In this document: positions 27,722 through 36,345 of the stretch, in pieces
Numbering within the stretch: the stretch's first letter is position 1
How the letters are laid out: each line of letters begins with the position of its first letter
NCBI RefSeq assembly: GCF_000009765.2
Contig: NC_003155.5
Location: 248,001 to 312,000, forward strand
Direction: 5' to 3'
Length of the DNA stretch: 64,000 bases
Origin: Streptomyces avermitilis MA-4680 = NBRC 14893
Lineage (GTDB): Bacteria > Actinomycetota > Actinomycetes > Streptomycetales > Streptomycetaceae
Program-made: the position numbers and the translations under genes
The notes under the pieces: model-generated
Told to the model about the DNA's origin: nothing
Database searches by the model: none
What the model saw: only the letters and a program-made list of their open reading frames with translations

Positions 27722-28559
27722 AAACCCATGCTGCAAGCTCTCGGCACGATGGAGGAAGCCAGCCCCCGGTAATGAGGACCGCACCGGCAGGAGGTTCTCC
27801 TGCCGCCACCAGCGCGGCGGCGAGCTGACCGCACGGCCGCCTCGCGCTGACGTCCGGGGGGGTCCCATGCCGTGCGAGGCTCCCGCCATGAGCACCACGC
27901 GACGCCGGCTTGGCACCAGACCGGACGCCCCCGCCGCCACCGCCACCGCCACCGCCGGCGGAACCGAAGTCCCCACGGCTGCTCCCCGTCGAACGCATCG
28001 AGCCGGACCCGGCAGGCGGCGACCCAGCACCAGGCCGTGGCCGACCGGACAGGCGATGCCACCATTGGGCCGGACCCTGAAGTCCGGCCCCCTGAGCGGC
28101 CCCAGGCCAACCAGTCAAGGGGAGGTCCCGGGCTCCTGCTCGCGCTCGCACTGCCGATCCTGATGAGGGCGGCGCTCTTTGCCCTGGATGCCTTCGAAGA
28201 CCGTCTCTTCCCGCCCCCCGCGCCTGCGGACGACGAAAGCCTTGCCGCCGACACAAGATCGCTCGCCCTGACGACGTCTCCCCCGCGCCCAGCGCGGCCA
28301 GGCTCGGACACGGCGAGGGCCCGGCACTGCGCCTATGACGCTGTTGGCGAATCGCCTGCAGGCCAGTGGCACGAGTCTCGTCTCAGGAGCTGAGCCATGA
28401 CGCGGGCGAGATTCATCCCCCCGGGGTGAGGGCAGGGGAACGAAGCGGATTTCGCCGTGCCGGTGCGGAAAAAGGCAAGTGCCGGGGCCGCTTCGTTGGG
28501 CTGTGGTCGGCGCGCGTCACATGTCCGCGCCATGGCACCGACGTTAGGAAGTGGGACCG
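27722..28559. other. Long region without a confident gene
   Basis: There are Pro/Arg-rich open frames but none with consistent codon bias. One short stretch on the plus strand (about 28120-28220) encodes a hydrophobic helix followed by an acidic Pro-rich tail (GLLLALALPILMRAALFALD, then AFEDRLFPPPAPADDE). It may be the remnant of a small membrane protein whose start is lost. Confidence 0.35.
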
Positions 28560-28727
28560 GTGGCAACAGGCACGGTGAAGTCGTTCGACGAGGACAAGGG
28601 GTACGGCTGCATCAGCCAGGACGATGGCGGCGCGGACGGGGGCGTGCACTTCTCGGTCGTCCAGAGCAACGGATTCAGGAAATTGGAGAAGAACCAGCGG
28701 GTGGGGTACGAAGAACCATGGACATAT
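28560..28727 (+). pseudogene. Cold-shock protein, C-terminally truncated
   Basis: From GTG 28560 (AGGAAG upstream) the frame gives MATGTVKSFDEDKGYGCISQ, then DGGVHFSVVQSNGFRKLEKN, a CspA-type OB-fold with RNP1 (KGYGCI) and RNP2 (VHFSVV) motifs. After about 55 residues the similarity stops, and the frame runs on into the phosphatase gene without the usual last beta strand (VTFDV...PQAANV). Its end overlaps the phosphatase start at 28718. The shortened fold is probably non-functional. Confidence 0.6.
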
Positions 28728-30444
28728 CCGGCACCGACACGGGAGATTCCCCCGCGCCCGGCCCCCAGACGTCCTCTGGCGCCCTGCTTGGTGCAACGCT
28801 GGAGGACGTGCAGACGGCTGTCGTTGCCGTCGATGACGATGGACTCATCGTCTCGGCCAACGGCGCGGCCCAGAGCATGCTGGGCCGCAGCTTCGAGGAA
28901 CTCGTCGGGCAGGACTTCCACGACCTGCTGCACCGCGACAGCTACGGGCATGCCACGCCCCGCACGCGCTGTCAGCTGAGAGACGCGCTTCTCGCCGGGA
29001 GAACCGAGCACGGCGACTCGGAGTGGTTCGCCCGCGGGGACGGCACGCTCGTCCGGCTGTCCTGGCTCGTCGCGCCTTTCTCCTCCGAGTCGGAGGGGGC
29101 GGGTGCGCTGATGCTGTTGTACGGATCGAATCGGGGTGTATCGGACGAGGGCGACGATGAGGTCCCCGCACCGCTGACGGAGCTGGACCGCCTGGCCCTG
29201 CTGGCGGAGACGACCACTCAGCTGACGTCCACCTTGGATGTGGACGAGGCAATGCGCCGGCTGGCGGCCCTGACGGTGCCCCGGCTTGCGGACTGGGCGG
29301 TGATCGATCTGCTCACCGAACGAGACGAGGTTCGACGCGCCTTGGTGACGGAGCACAAGGACGGAATCCTGGTCGGGCGGGAGGACCTGCAAGGACCCAT
29401 GCCCCCCGTGCCGGAGGAGTCCCCCATGCCCCTGTCGCGGGCTCTGCGCGGCGCCGCGTCCTCTCTTGCCGGCCCTGCCACCTATCAGGGCCCGCCCGAT
29501 TCCGGAATCGCGGTCGAACAGGGCCGCTTGTTCAGCGAGACGGGCATGCACTCCGCTGTCATCGCGCCCATCCGAGGTCTGCGCGACGTGCTCGGAGCCC
29601 TGACCCTGGGACGCTCGACACGTCCTGACGCCTTCACCGCCGCCGATCTGCCGCTGCTGGAGGACATCACCCGCCGGGCCGGCCTGGCGCTGGACAACGC
29701 GCGTCTGTACCAGCGCCAGCGCAAGGTCGCCGAAACCATGCAGCGCCACCTGCTGCCCCAGCTCCCCACCGTGCCCGGGGTGGGCATGACGGCGCGGTAC
29801 GTACCCGCTCCGCACGCCTCCTCCGTCGGCGGTGACTGGTACGACGCCTTCGCCCTGACCGACAACTCCCACGCCCTGGCCTCGGCGACGTTGTCGGGCA
29901 CGACCTCGACGCCGCAGCCGGCATGGCGCAGATCCGCAACATGCTGCGCGCCTTCACATGGTCCCAGCCCCAGGCCACGCCCAGCGCCGTCGTCACCCAG
30001 CTCGACGACGCCGTGAAGCACATAGCCGAGGTCCCCATGGCGACCATGATCCTGGCCACGCTCACTCTTGGCGACGACGAGCTGTGGCAACTGCGCTGGA
30101 CGAACGCCGGCCACCCTCCTCCGCTGCTGGTCAGCCATGACGGTCGTGCCCGCTACCTCACCGACGCCCACGGCATTCTGCTCGGTACCGGGACGATCCG
30201 GCCTCGCCCCGACGTCTTCACCGTCCTGCCGCCCCGCACCACCGTCCTGCTCTACACCGACGGCCTGGTCGAGTCACCCCACCACTCCATCGACCACGGA
30301 CTGGAACGGTTGCGCCGACACGCCGCCTCTCTTGCCCACCGCCCTCTGGATTCCTTCTGCGACCTGCTGCTGGAGCGGGTCCGCCCCAGCGACAACGACG
30401 ACGACGTCGCCATGCTGGCGCTGCGCACGCCCACTCGTGCATAG
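28718..30444 (+). pseudogene. PAS-GAF-SpoIIE serine phosphatase, frameshifted
   Basis: From ATG 28718, the PAS domain is at about residues 25-125 (TAVVAVDDDGLIVSANGAAQ), GAF at about 150-330, and the PP2C/SpoIIE domain starts QRHLLPQLPTVPGVGMTARY, SSVGGDWYDAF. Near 29880 one base is missing: the expected GDVVGHDLDAAAGMAQIRNM continues in the next frame, so frame one stops at 30016 and the rest (NAGHPPPLLVSHDG, LLYTDGLVES, DDDVAMLALRT) ends at 30444. The family dephosphorylates STAS proteins, and the likely substrate is the STAS protein at 27.4 kb. If the frameshift is real, this switch is broken. Confidence 0.88.
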
Positions 30445-30469
30445 CCCGGAGGCCACGATCAGCCCGTAG

Positions 30470-31057
30470 CTACGCCCTGTCACCCGTTCGGACCTCTTGC
30501 GCGTGCCCATCACCGGGGAGAGTGTGCGAGGGCACGGAGGAGCAGCAGAAGTGGTCCTTGAGGACTACGACATCTTCTACTTCGACAGCTCCGATCTGCC
30601 CTGGGAAGCGCAAGACGCGGTGATCCCAGCTGGGCAGGAGCTGTTCGACGGGGTGCCGGCCGAGGTGGAGGGCGGTCCGCCCCGCGCCCGGCTGGAACTG
30701 GGTCGCCGCGACGCCGTCGGCGAGGCCGAACTCTCCGGTGACGCCGGTTTCGCAGAACAAGGCGTCGTCGTGCTGAATCCCGCGCGGCCACAGATTCTCG
30801 CCGTCCCCCTCGTCGACCACGACGGGCCCGGCCGCCTCAAGGAAGTGCGTGAACCAGGCGAAGGGCCGCTCGTCGCGATCGACATCGCCGCCGATGACCG
30901 CGGGCAGCGCCGACCAGGGGTAGACGGCCCGGGATCCGGGAACGGTGTTGCCCTCTTCGTCGACGGCAGGCCCGAAGGCGCCGATGCGGAGACCAAGGCC
31001 CATGCAGGCGGCGCAGTAGCAGTGCGGCCGGACGTAGTTGCTCCGGTGCCCCTGCAC
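30470..31057 (-). CDS. Hypothetical protein with cysteine-rich N-terminus
   Basis: About 195 residues with strong GC3 bias on the minus strand. The N-terminal HCYCAACMGLGLRIGAFGPA carries closely spaced Cys/His residues that may bind zinc. The middle is acidic (WSALPAVIGGDVDRDERPFA, FLEAAGPVVVDEGDG), and it lacks signal or membrane segments. The GTG at 31057 is the first convenient start, but the coding signal extends some codons upstream (NHWPRWS), so the start is uncertain. It follows a PIN/RHH pair in the same direction. Not assigned to a family. Confidence 0.5.
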   Translation of the reverse strand: MQGHRSNYVRPHCYCAACMGLGLRIGAFGPAVDEEGNTVPGSRAVYPWSALPAVIGGDVDRDERPFAWFTHFLEAAGPVVVDEGDGENLWPRGIQHDDALFCETGVTGEFGLADGVAATQFQPGAGRTALHLGRHPVEQLLPSWDHRVLRFPGQIGAVEVEDVVVLKDHFCCSSVPSHTLPGDGHAQEVRTGDRA

Positions 31058-31090
31058 GGACCACCGGGGCCAGTGATTGGTACGTGGCAG

Positions 31091-31270
31091 TCATCCTGTC
31101 TTCTTCTGCGCGCGCACCGTCCGGGCGCAGGCCTGGCAGTTCGTCGGGATGCGTCCGTGGGCGGCGATCATCCGCTCGTAAGCGTCCCGGCGGGAGGGCA
31201 TCCAGAAGTCGGCGAGGTCGGGGCGCCGTACCCGGAACCCCAGTTGGGCTGCTTCTGCTGCTGTGATCAG
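31091..31270 (-). CDS. Small ORF between PIN toxin and hypothetical gene
   Basis: About 60 codons with good codon bias (ITAAEAAQLGFRVRRPDLAD, FWMPSRRDAYERMIAAHG, NCQACARTVRAQ). The N-terminus resembles a DNA-binding helix and the C-terminus has a CxxC pair. It begins in the overlap with the toxin stop codon, where only CTG is available as a start. It may therefore need a non-standard start or translational coupling, or be a remnant. Confidence 0.35.
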   Translation of the reverse strand: MITAAEAAQLGFRVRRPDLADFWMPSRRDAYERMIAAHGRIPTNCQACARTVRAQKKTG

Positions 31271-31647
31271 GGGGTGAGGTCCAGAACCCGGACCGGCTCC
31301 CCTTTCCACCGGTTGGGGGCGGTGGTGGCGATGATCGCGCCGTCGGGACGCTCCGGGGTGGGCTGCGCCGCGTACTGACTGTGCGCGGCAGCCCACGTCT
31401 TTTGCCGCGCGACGGCCAGGGCGGCGGCCAGGTCCAGATCGAGGACGGTGATGCCGGGAAGGGAAGCCAGGTGCTCGGCCGTGCCGGGCCGGGCGCGGTC
31501 GGCTTCGACCAACGCGCACGCCGGGGCGTACAGGAACCAGCCTGATTCAGCGTGGGCGCGGTGGATCAGACGGGAAGCAAGGACGTTGCCCTGGCCGGCT
31601 GCGGCCATCGCGGTGTCGTCCAGGACGATGTGCACAGCGTCGCTCAC
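31267..31647 (-). CDS. PIN-domain toxin of a VapBC-type pair
   Basis: A 126-residue protein from GTG 31647. Four acidic positions typical of PIN ribonucleases are visible: IVLDDTAMAA, ALVEADRARP, VLDLDLAAALAVA and ERPDGAIIATTAP. PIN toxins cut tRNA or rRNA. Its start overlaps the antitoxin stop (GTGA), the usual coupled order with antitoxin first. The operator palindrome lies upstream of the antitoxin. Confidence 0.8.
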   Translation of the reverse strand: MSDAVHIVLDDTAMAAAGQGNVLASRLIHRAHAESGWFLYAPACALVEADRARPGTAEHLASLPGITVLDLDLAAALAVARQKTWAAAHSQYAAQPTPERPDGAIIATTAPNRWKGEPVRVLDLTP

Positions 31648-31904
31648 CGGCCGGTCGCCTGGGCCAGGCGCCGGTCCAGCACGCTGTCCAGGTCCTGCTC
31701 CTCGGCAGCGGTCGGCGCGTAGCCGTTCCACTCCTTCAACGCGGCCAGGGCCTTCTCCGCCCGCTCGGCCCGCTCGGCCGGAGTCAGCAGCGTCTCAGCG
31801 AGACGGGCGAGATACGCGCGCAGCGACAAGCCCTCCGCAGCAGCTATAGCGGCCAGCCGCTCCTTGGCTTCCTCGGGGATACGGACGTTGGCATCGGACA
31901 TCAT
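31644..31904 (-). CDS. Ribbon-helix-helix antitoxin
   Basis: An 86-residue protein starting at ATG 31904 (or the next codon) after AAGGAG. The N-terminal DANVRIPEEAKERLAAIAAA and SLRAYLARLAETLL fit the RHH DNA-binding fold. The C-terminal half (KEWNGYAPTAAEEQDLDSVL) should wrap the PIN toxin. It overlaps the toxin gene by four bases and probably represses through the palindrome at 31928-31951. Confidence 0.82.
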   Translation of the reverse strand: MMSDANVRIPEEAKERLAAIAAAEGLSLRAYLARLAETLLTPAERAERAEKALAALKEWNGYAPTAAEEQDLDSVLDRRLAQATGR

Positions 31905-31927
31905 CGTGCTCCTTCCCATCCCCGCAA

Positions 31928-31951
31928 GGGTACGGGTACGTACCCGTACCC
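31928..31951. promoter_or_regulatory. 24-bp perfect palindrome, antitoxin operator
   Basis: The half-site GGGTACGGGTAC is followed directly by its exact complement, so all 24 bases are palindromic. Each half contains two GGGTAC hexamers. It ends 23 bases upstream of the antitoxin ATG and overlaps the likely promoter, matching autoregulated RHH toxin-antitoxin operons. Confidence 0.8.
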
Positions 31952-32063
31952 GTCATGTGACTGATTTAAGCCACAACCCTGTTGTCTGGCCGAATCCAGT
32001 GCAATGCTGTGACGGCGGTGATCTTCCAACCCCCGTGGAGGCCCCACCTCTAACCCCGCCCGC

Positions 32064-32246
32064 GTGCTGTCACCTGGGCGGGCCGCGCCGTCCCTCCCGA
32101 CCCTCCCCACAGGAGGGCCGACACCTGCCAGAACGGCCCTCGGCCCGCCACGGACCGACTCCAACATCGTCGTTCTGGCCCTGGGCTGGGGCGCGTTCAT
32201 CGGCGCCGGGATCATCGCCATGTACTTCCTCGGACACGCCCTCTGA
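32064..32246 (+). CDS. Small membrane peptide
   Basis: A 60-residue frame from GTG 32064. The C-terminal half is one hydrophobic helix (NIVVLALGWGAFIGAGIIAM, then YFLGHAL) after a Pro-rich, low-complexity start. Only the helix looks coding, and the true start may be later (near codon 30). No partner is evident. Confidence 0.35.
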   Translation: MLSPGRAAPSLPTLPTGGPTPARTALGPPRTDSNIVVLALGWGAFIGAGIIAMYFLGHAL

Positions 32247-32341
32247 CTGAACGAGGAAGACCGCTGCGGCCGACACCAGCAAGGCCACAGCCAGCGAGGG
32301 AACCGGGCGGCCAGAGGCGGGCGCCTGAACCGGCGCTCCCC

Positions 32342-32782
32342 TCAGTCCGCAATGCGGCGTTCGTCGTCCAGGTGAGCCATGGCGTAGTCGCGTTCGTCGG
32401 GATGACGGGCCAGGCGTGCCATCACCCACGCGGTCCGGGCGTCCATCCCCTCACCGAAGTCGGCGGCCAGGCGCCGCGCCTGCCACGTCGTGCGCGGGGC
32501 GAGCACCCACTGCACGAGCGGGAACCGGACCCGGCCGGTGCCTGCCCCGTCAGGGGAGTGCTCGGAGGGGAGATCAGGGGTGTTCGGGGCAGGCACGATC
32601 GCGAGTCTGGCGACGGACCCGTCGACGTCGGTGGTCTTCGGGCCGGAGATCACCGAAATGGGCGGCGTCGGAGCCCGGCGGTTGACGCCTGCTGGGGCCC
32701 GCACGGTGCGCCAAGCGAGCGACGCAGCGGCGACTGCACGCGCAGCGGACCTGTTGAACTTGTATGCCGTCCTCACGCCCAC
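32342..32782 (-). CDS. Hypothetical protein
   Basis: A 146-residue frame from GTG 32782. The C-terminal third is helical and well biased (LAADFGEGMDARTAWVMARL, ARHPDERDYAMAHLDDERRI), while the N-terminal part is less so. There is no membrane helix, signal peptide or catalytic motif. It is isolated, with noncoding-looking DNA on both sides. Confidence 0.4.
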   Translation of the reverse strand: MGVRTAYKFNRSAARAVAAASLAWRTVRAPAGVNRRAPTPPISVISGPKTTDVDGSVARLAIVPAPNTPDLPSEHSPDGAGTGRVRFPLVQWVLAPRTTWQARRLAADFGEGMDARTAWVMARLARHPDERDYAMAHLDDERRIAD

Positions 32783-33211
32783 GCCGCCGCTCGCCGCGGC
32801 CGCCAGCCGTCACCCGCCCCCACGCCCCGCTGACCGGCGATCGTCCGACGGCACAAGGATCGGCACCCACCTGCACGGCACCCCGGCACCGGAGCCCGAC
32901 ACCTCGCACCCGCCCCTCAGCACACCCCTACCAGCCCCGGCCCGGCCTGACCCCATATCAGGTTTCCCGTCCTGCGCCCCGCCCGCCGCTCCCGGCAGTG
33001 CGGGGTGCAGTCTGTCTGTCCAACGCGACCTGGAGGACCTGCTCGTGCTCATCCCCCGCCCGCGCCGCCGGACCGGCCGGCCTCGCCCCAGCGACCCGGT
33101 CCCCGCTGTCGGAGCCGCTTGCCCCGTCGCTGTGCGAGGGCGATTACCTCACCCGTCGAACATGCAAAATCTATGTTGGCCGGAGTAGACATTGGGTGGT
33201 GGCGTGGTTAT

Positions 33212-33237
33212 GGTTTCTCTCGTAGCCAAGAGAGACC
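33212..33237 (+). other. Hairpin in the leader
   Basis: GGTTTCTCT pairs with AGAGAGACC (nine pairs, one G-T), closing an 8-nt loop, just downstream of the candidate promoter. It would lie at the 5' end of the leader RNA. Confidence 0.5.
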
Positions 33238-33264
33238 GCAGGGCCTGGCAGAGACGAACTGCCG

Positions 33265-33643
33265 GGCAGCAGTACCCGTAGTTGCAGTTCGCAGGACGGT
33301 GCGGTGGTGGAGTTTCGAAGCCAGGTTGTTGGAGGACGGCGACGGGACTGACGACCGGACCGGGTGGCCCGCAGTGATCAGGGGCCGCCGTGAGCAGTAC
33401 CGCAGTGGCAGTACCCGCAAGTGCAGTTCGCAGTACCCAGCAGTGAAGTCAGTGAGCAGCACCTCGGTGAAGGCGTCGGCTGCGGACGCGCGCACCGGGA
33501 GGTTCGGCAGTGGGGTTCTAAGCCAGAGCAGACGCAAGACGGGCGACGGGGCTGGCTGCCGAAGAGCGGCGCTGTCACAGGCCACTGAGCAGTCCCCATC
33601 ACCAGTAGTACGCAGTACCAGCAGTACCAGCAGTACGCAGTAC
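33265..33643. repeat. GCAGTAC-rich repeat region
   Basis: The heptamer GCAGTAC or a close variant occurs at least eight times. A longer unit, GGCAGTACCCGYARNTGCAG + TTCGCAG, occurs at about 33266 and 33406, each followed by a looser copy of AAGCCAG...GACGGCGACGGG. The right end is a compact cluster, CAGTACCAGCAGTACCAGC, at 33613-33632. The stretch is not coding in any frame with normal codon bias. Confidence 0.6.
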
Positions 33644-33927
33644 CCCGCATAAAGAGCAGTTGATCACCGAGGGAAGAACGGAGGAGCCAGACGCCATCAG
33701 GATCGCCCGGGCCGAAATCTTGAGCCCGGGTACCGCAGGACATCGATAGTGAGGTGGTCTCCGGTCAAGCAACCGCGATCCCCGCACCCCCGACAGCAAC
33801 TCGGTCGGGTCAGCGGAAACAGAAAGCCGGCGCAGTACCAGGGCCGGCAGATGGTGTAGCAGTTCCTTCGGGGCCCTGGTGCCAGTACGGCACCAGGGCC
33901 CCTCCACGCGTTCCACAGAGAGGTGCA

Positions 33928-34242
33928 ATGACAGCAGACGACTCGCACAACCGACTCGAGGACGACGACTACCCCGCCTACACCATGGGCCGGGCCGCCG
34001 AACTGCTCGGCACCACCCAGGGCTTCCTCCGCGCCATCGGCGACGCCCGCCTCATCACCCCGCTCCGCTCCCCAGGCGGCCACCGCCGCTACTCCCGCTA
34101 CCAGCTGCGCATCGCCGCCCGCGCCCGCGAACTCGTCGGCCACGGGACCCCCATCGAGGCCGCCTGCCGCATCATCATCCTCGAAGACCAGCTCGAAGAA
34201 GCCCAGCGCACCAACGCCGAATACCGCCGCACCGCCGAATGA
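33928..34242 (+). CDS. MerR-like helix-turn-helix regulator
   Basis: A 104-residue protein from ATG 33928 after GAGAGG. The MerR-type DNA-binding domain is YTMGRAAELLGTTQGFLRAI, then LRSPGGHRRYSRYQLRIAAR, followed by a short coiled-coil-like helix (LEDQLEEAQRTNAEYRR). There is no effector domain. Such short MerR/BldC-like proteins are common on actinobacterial plasmids and islands. It has an unusually long upstream region with repeats and is followed by a strong terminator at 34310. Confidence 0.8.
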   Translation: MTADDSHNRLEDDDYPAYTMGRAAELLGTTQGFLRAIGDARLITPLRSPGGHRRYSRYQLRIAARARELVGHGTPIEAACRIIILEDQLEEAQRTNAEYRRTAE

Positions 34243-34309
34243 GCGCACCCAACGGCCGCAGCTCAAGCCTGCAACTCCCCCAGGAACTTCACGAATGCCA
34301 CCCACACAT

Positions 34310-34340
34310 GCTGCCCGGGACGCAAAGCGTTCCGGGCAGC
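34310..34340 (+). terminator. Terminator after the MerR-like gene
   Basis: GCTGCCCGGGACGC pairs with GCGTTCCGGGCAGC around an AAA loop (14 pairs, one G-T), followed by TTCGTCCTCT. It is a stable stem without a long T-tract. Confidence 0.75.
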
Positions 34341-34828
34341 TTCGTCCTCTACGGCCCTGGAGCCGGCAGTGATCTACGCACGGAGAGTCACTCGTGGAGG
34401 CGCGGTGACGTCAGCTGGAGGAACCCGGTGCTGCGGCATCGACACCGAGGACGTCCTCCTGGAGGCCCTCGCCGAGCCGCGGCCGCTCTCCGCACATCGA
34501 CTGCCTGCTCGACTGCACCAGGGTGAAGACCGTCCGCGCATCGGCGGCCGCATCGGCGCCTGACGGTAGCGGGCCCCGGGACGGCCGCAGCATCGGCTAA
34601 TGCGCGTCGGCCGCCCCGGGCACTCCCATTCTCCGTCACCGGCGCGTGGCCACCCGGCCCGCGGTTCCTCGCGACCCGCACGACGTCCTGGCGGAACTCT
34701 TCCGGATAAGGCTTGGGCACAGCGACATCCTTCCCACCCGCCTCACAGGGCAAGCCAGTTCAGATGTCACCCGATCGTGCAGCAGACCCGCGGCGGGGGC
34801 AGTGACCCGTCCCGGTCGGTCAGGAACC
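34341..34828. other. Gene-poor stretch with an IS3 scrap
   Basis: Apart from the IS3-family fragment at 34640-34720, nothing coding is convincing. A frame at 34369-34563 has no family features. Confidence 0.35.
34640..34720 (-). pseudogene. IS3-family transposase OrfA N-terminal scrap
   Basis: From GTG 34720 the translation is VPKPYPEEFRQDVVRVARNR then GPG, the standard start of Streptomyces IS3-type OrfA. After about 27 codons it diverges into unrelated sequence, leaving only a remnant. Confidence 0.6.
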
Positions 34829-35503
34829 TCAGGCTGCCGCGGCGACACCGATGCCGATGGCGATGAACAGCCAGCCGGTCGTCAGTTCCCAGCCGTGGCG
34901 GACCTTCGGGCGGGCGAGGAACGCCCGTAGCCGCGCGGCGACGGCGACCAGGGCGAACCAGTAGGCGACGCCGATGACGATGTCCAGGGTGCCGAGGAAG
35001 AAGATCTGCCGCGAGGTCGAGCCGCCGCCGTGGACGAACTGCGGCAGGATGCTGAGGAAGAACAGCGCCGCCTTGGGATTGAGCACGTTGGTGAGGAAAC
35101 CCTGGGTGAAGCCGGACCGCCAACGGCCGTGGGCCGGCGCCTCCTCCTCCGGAGTTCGCGGGTCAGTGCCGTCCTCCACGCCGCCGACCGCCTCCCGCCC
35201 AGCGGCCCGCTCACGGGCGGCCCGCCGCGCGGCCAGCACTGCCCGGACGCCCAGGTAGACGAGATAGGCCGCGCCCAGCAGCCTGATGGCGTCGTAGACC
35301 GCCGGGGAGCGGGCAGCGATCAGGGACAGTCCGACCGCGGCGGCGAGCATGTGCACGCACAGTCCGCTCTGGGCGCCCAGCGCCGCGGCCCGGCCCTTGG
35401 CGGGATGCTCGGTGGCCGACCTCACCACCACGAGGAAGTCCGGGCCGGGGACCACATACGCCACCAGTACTACGCCGAGGAAGCCGACGAGGTCGACCGA
35501 CAT
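34829..35503 (-). CDS. LysE/RhtB-family amino-acid exporter
   Basis: A 224-residue inner membrane protein with about six hydrophobic helices. The N-terminal VAYVVPGPDFLVVVRSATEH carries the family PGPD/N motif, then GAQSGLCVHMLAAAVGLSLI, and FTQGFLTNVLNPKAALFFLS is the second family signature. The loop between helices three and four is longer than usual and acidic (about residues 105-130). The ATG at 35503 follows GGGAG. It would export an amino acid or small cationic metabolite. It is followed by the ectB remnant on the same strand but is not clearly in an operon. Confidence 0.88.
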   Translation of the reverse strand: MSVDLVGFLGVVLVAYVVPGPDFLVVVRSATEHPAKGRAAALGAQSGLCVHMLAAAVGLSLIAARSPAVYDAIRLLGAAYLVYLGVRAVLAARRAARERAAGREAVGGVEDGTDPRTPEEEAPAHGRWRSGFTQGFLTNVLNPKAALFFLSILPQFVHGGGSTSRQIFFLGTLDIVIGVAYWFALVAVAARLRAFLARPKVRHGWELTTGWLFIAIGIGVAAAA

Positions 35504-35604
35504 CCGTTCTCCCTTTCGCCAGCCCCGCGGCCGTTCTTCGCCGGCCCCGTGGCCGGTTCGCCGCGCGAGGGTCGTGCACCAAGAGGTGCGGTGCCCAGCT
35601 CCGC

Positions 35605-36053
<449 letters not shown>

Positions 36054-36057
36054 CTAC

Positions 36058-36345
36058 CCGGCCCGACAGCCCCCGTCTCATGCGACCCTGCCGGGGAAGA
36101 TCACCCGCGCAGCAGTCAGGCGCGCGTGGAACGAGATCGTCGCAGCCCTCGCCGATGAGGACTTCACCGTGGGCGATGAGCCGTTGCCGACAGGACTGGA
36201 CAAGTCGGTGGCGTCGCTCTTGCCGGAGCCGATCTACATCCCGGCTGTGAAGGAGCTCAATGACGAGGTCAAAACCAGCTCAACGGCGACGTTCGGGGAA
36301 CGGCGCCCTGACGGGAATGAGTTACGGCATGATTACTCGCTGTGA
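36058..36345 (+). pseudogene. AAA/OLD-type ATPase fragment
   Basis: About 90 codons with good bias and no start: KITRAAVRRAWNEIVAALAD, then LLPEPIYIPAVKELNDEVKT then SSTATFGE. The phrase PEPIYIPAVK-LNDE-KT--S--FG resembles the segment following Walker A in OLD-like or DUF2813-type ATPases linked to phage defence. The rest is missing on both sides. It overlaps the start of the NACHT gene by a few bases. Confidence 0.45.

Larger units (their letters stand above)
32783..33927. other. Long noncoding leader region upstream of a MerR-like gene
   Basis: No gene is supported here. The left part (32783-33150) is Pro/Ala-rich noise. From 33187 a possible promoter (TAGACA, 16 bp, TTATGG) reads rightward into a hairpin (33212-33237) and a repeat array (33265-33643). 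The MerR-like gene begins only at 33928, so its transcript would carry a leader of roughly 700 nt. Confidence 0.45.

Noticed and set aside
30497..31378. 293-codon open frame on the plus strand
   Set aside because: Codon bias favours the opposite strand, and it overlaps the minus-strand hypothetical gene and the PIN toxin region antisense.
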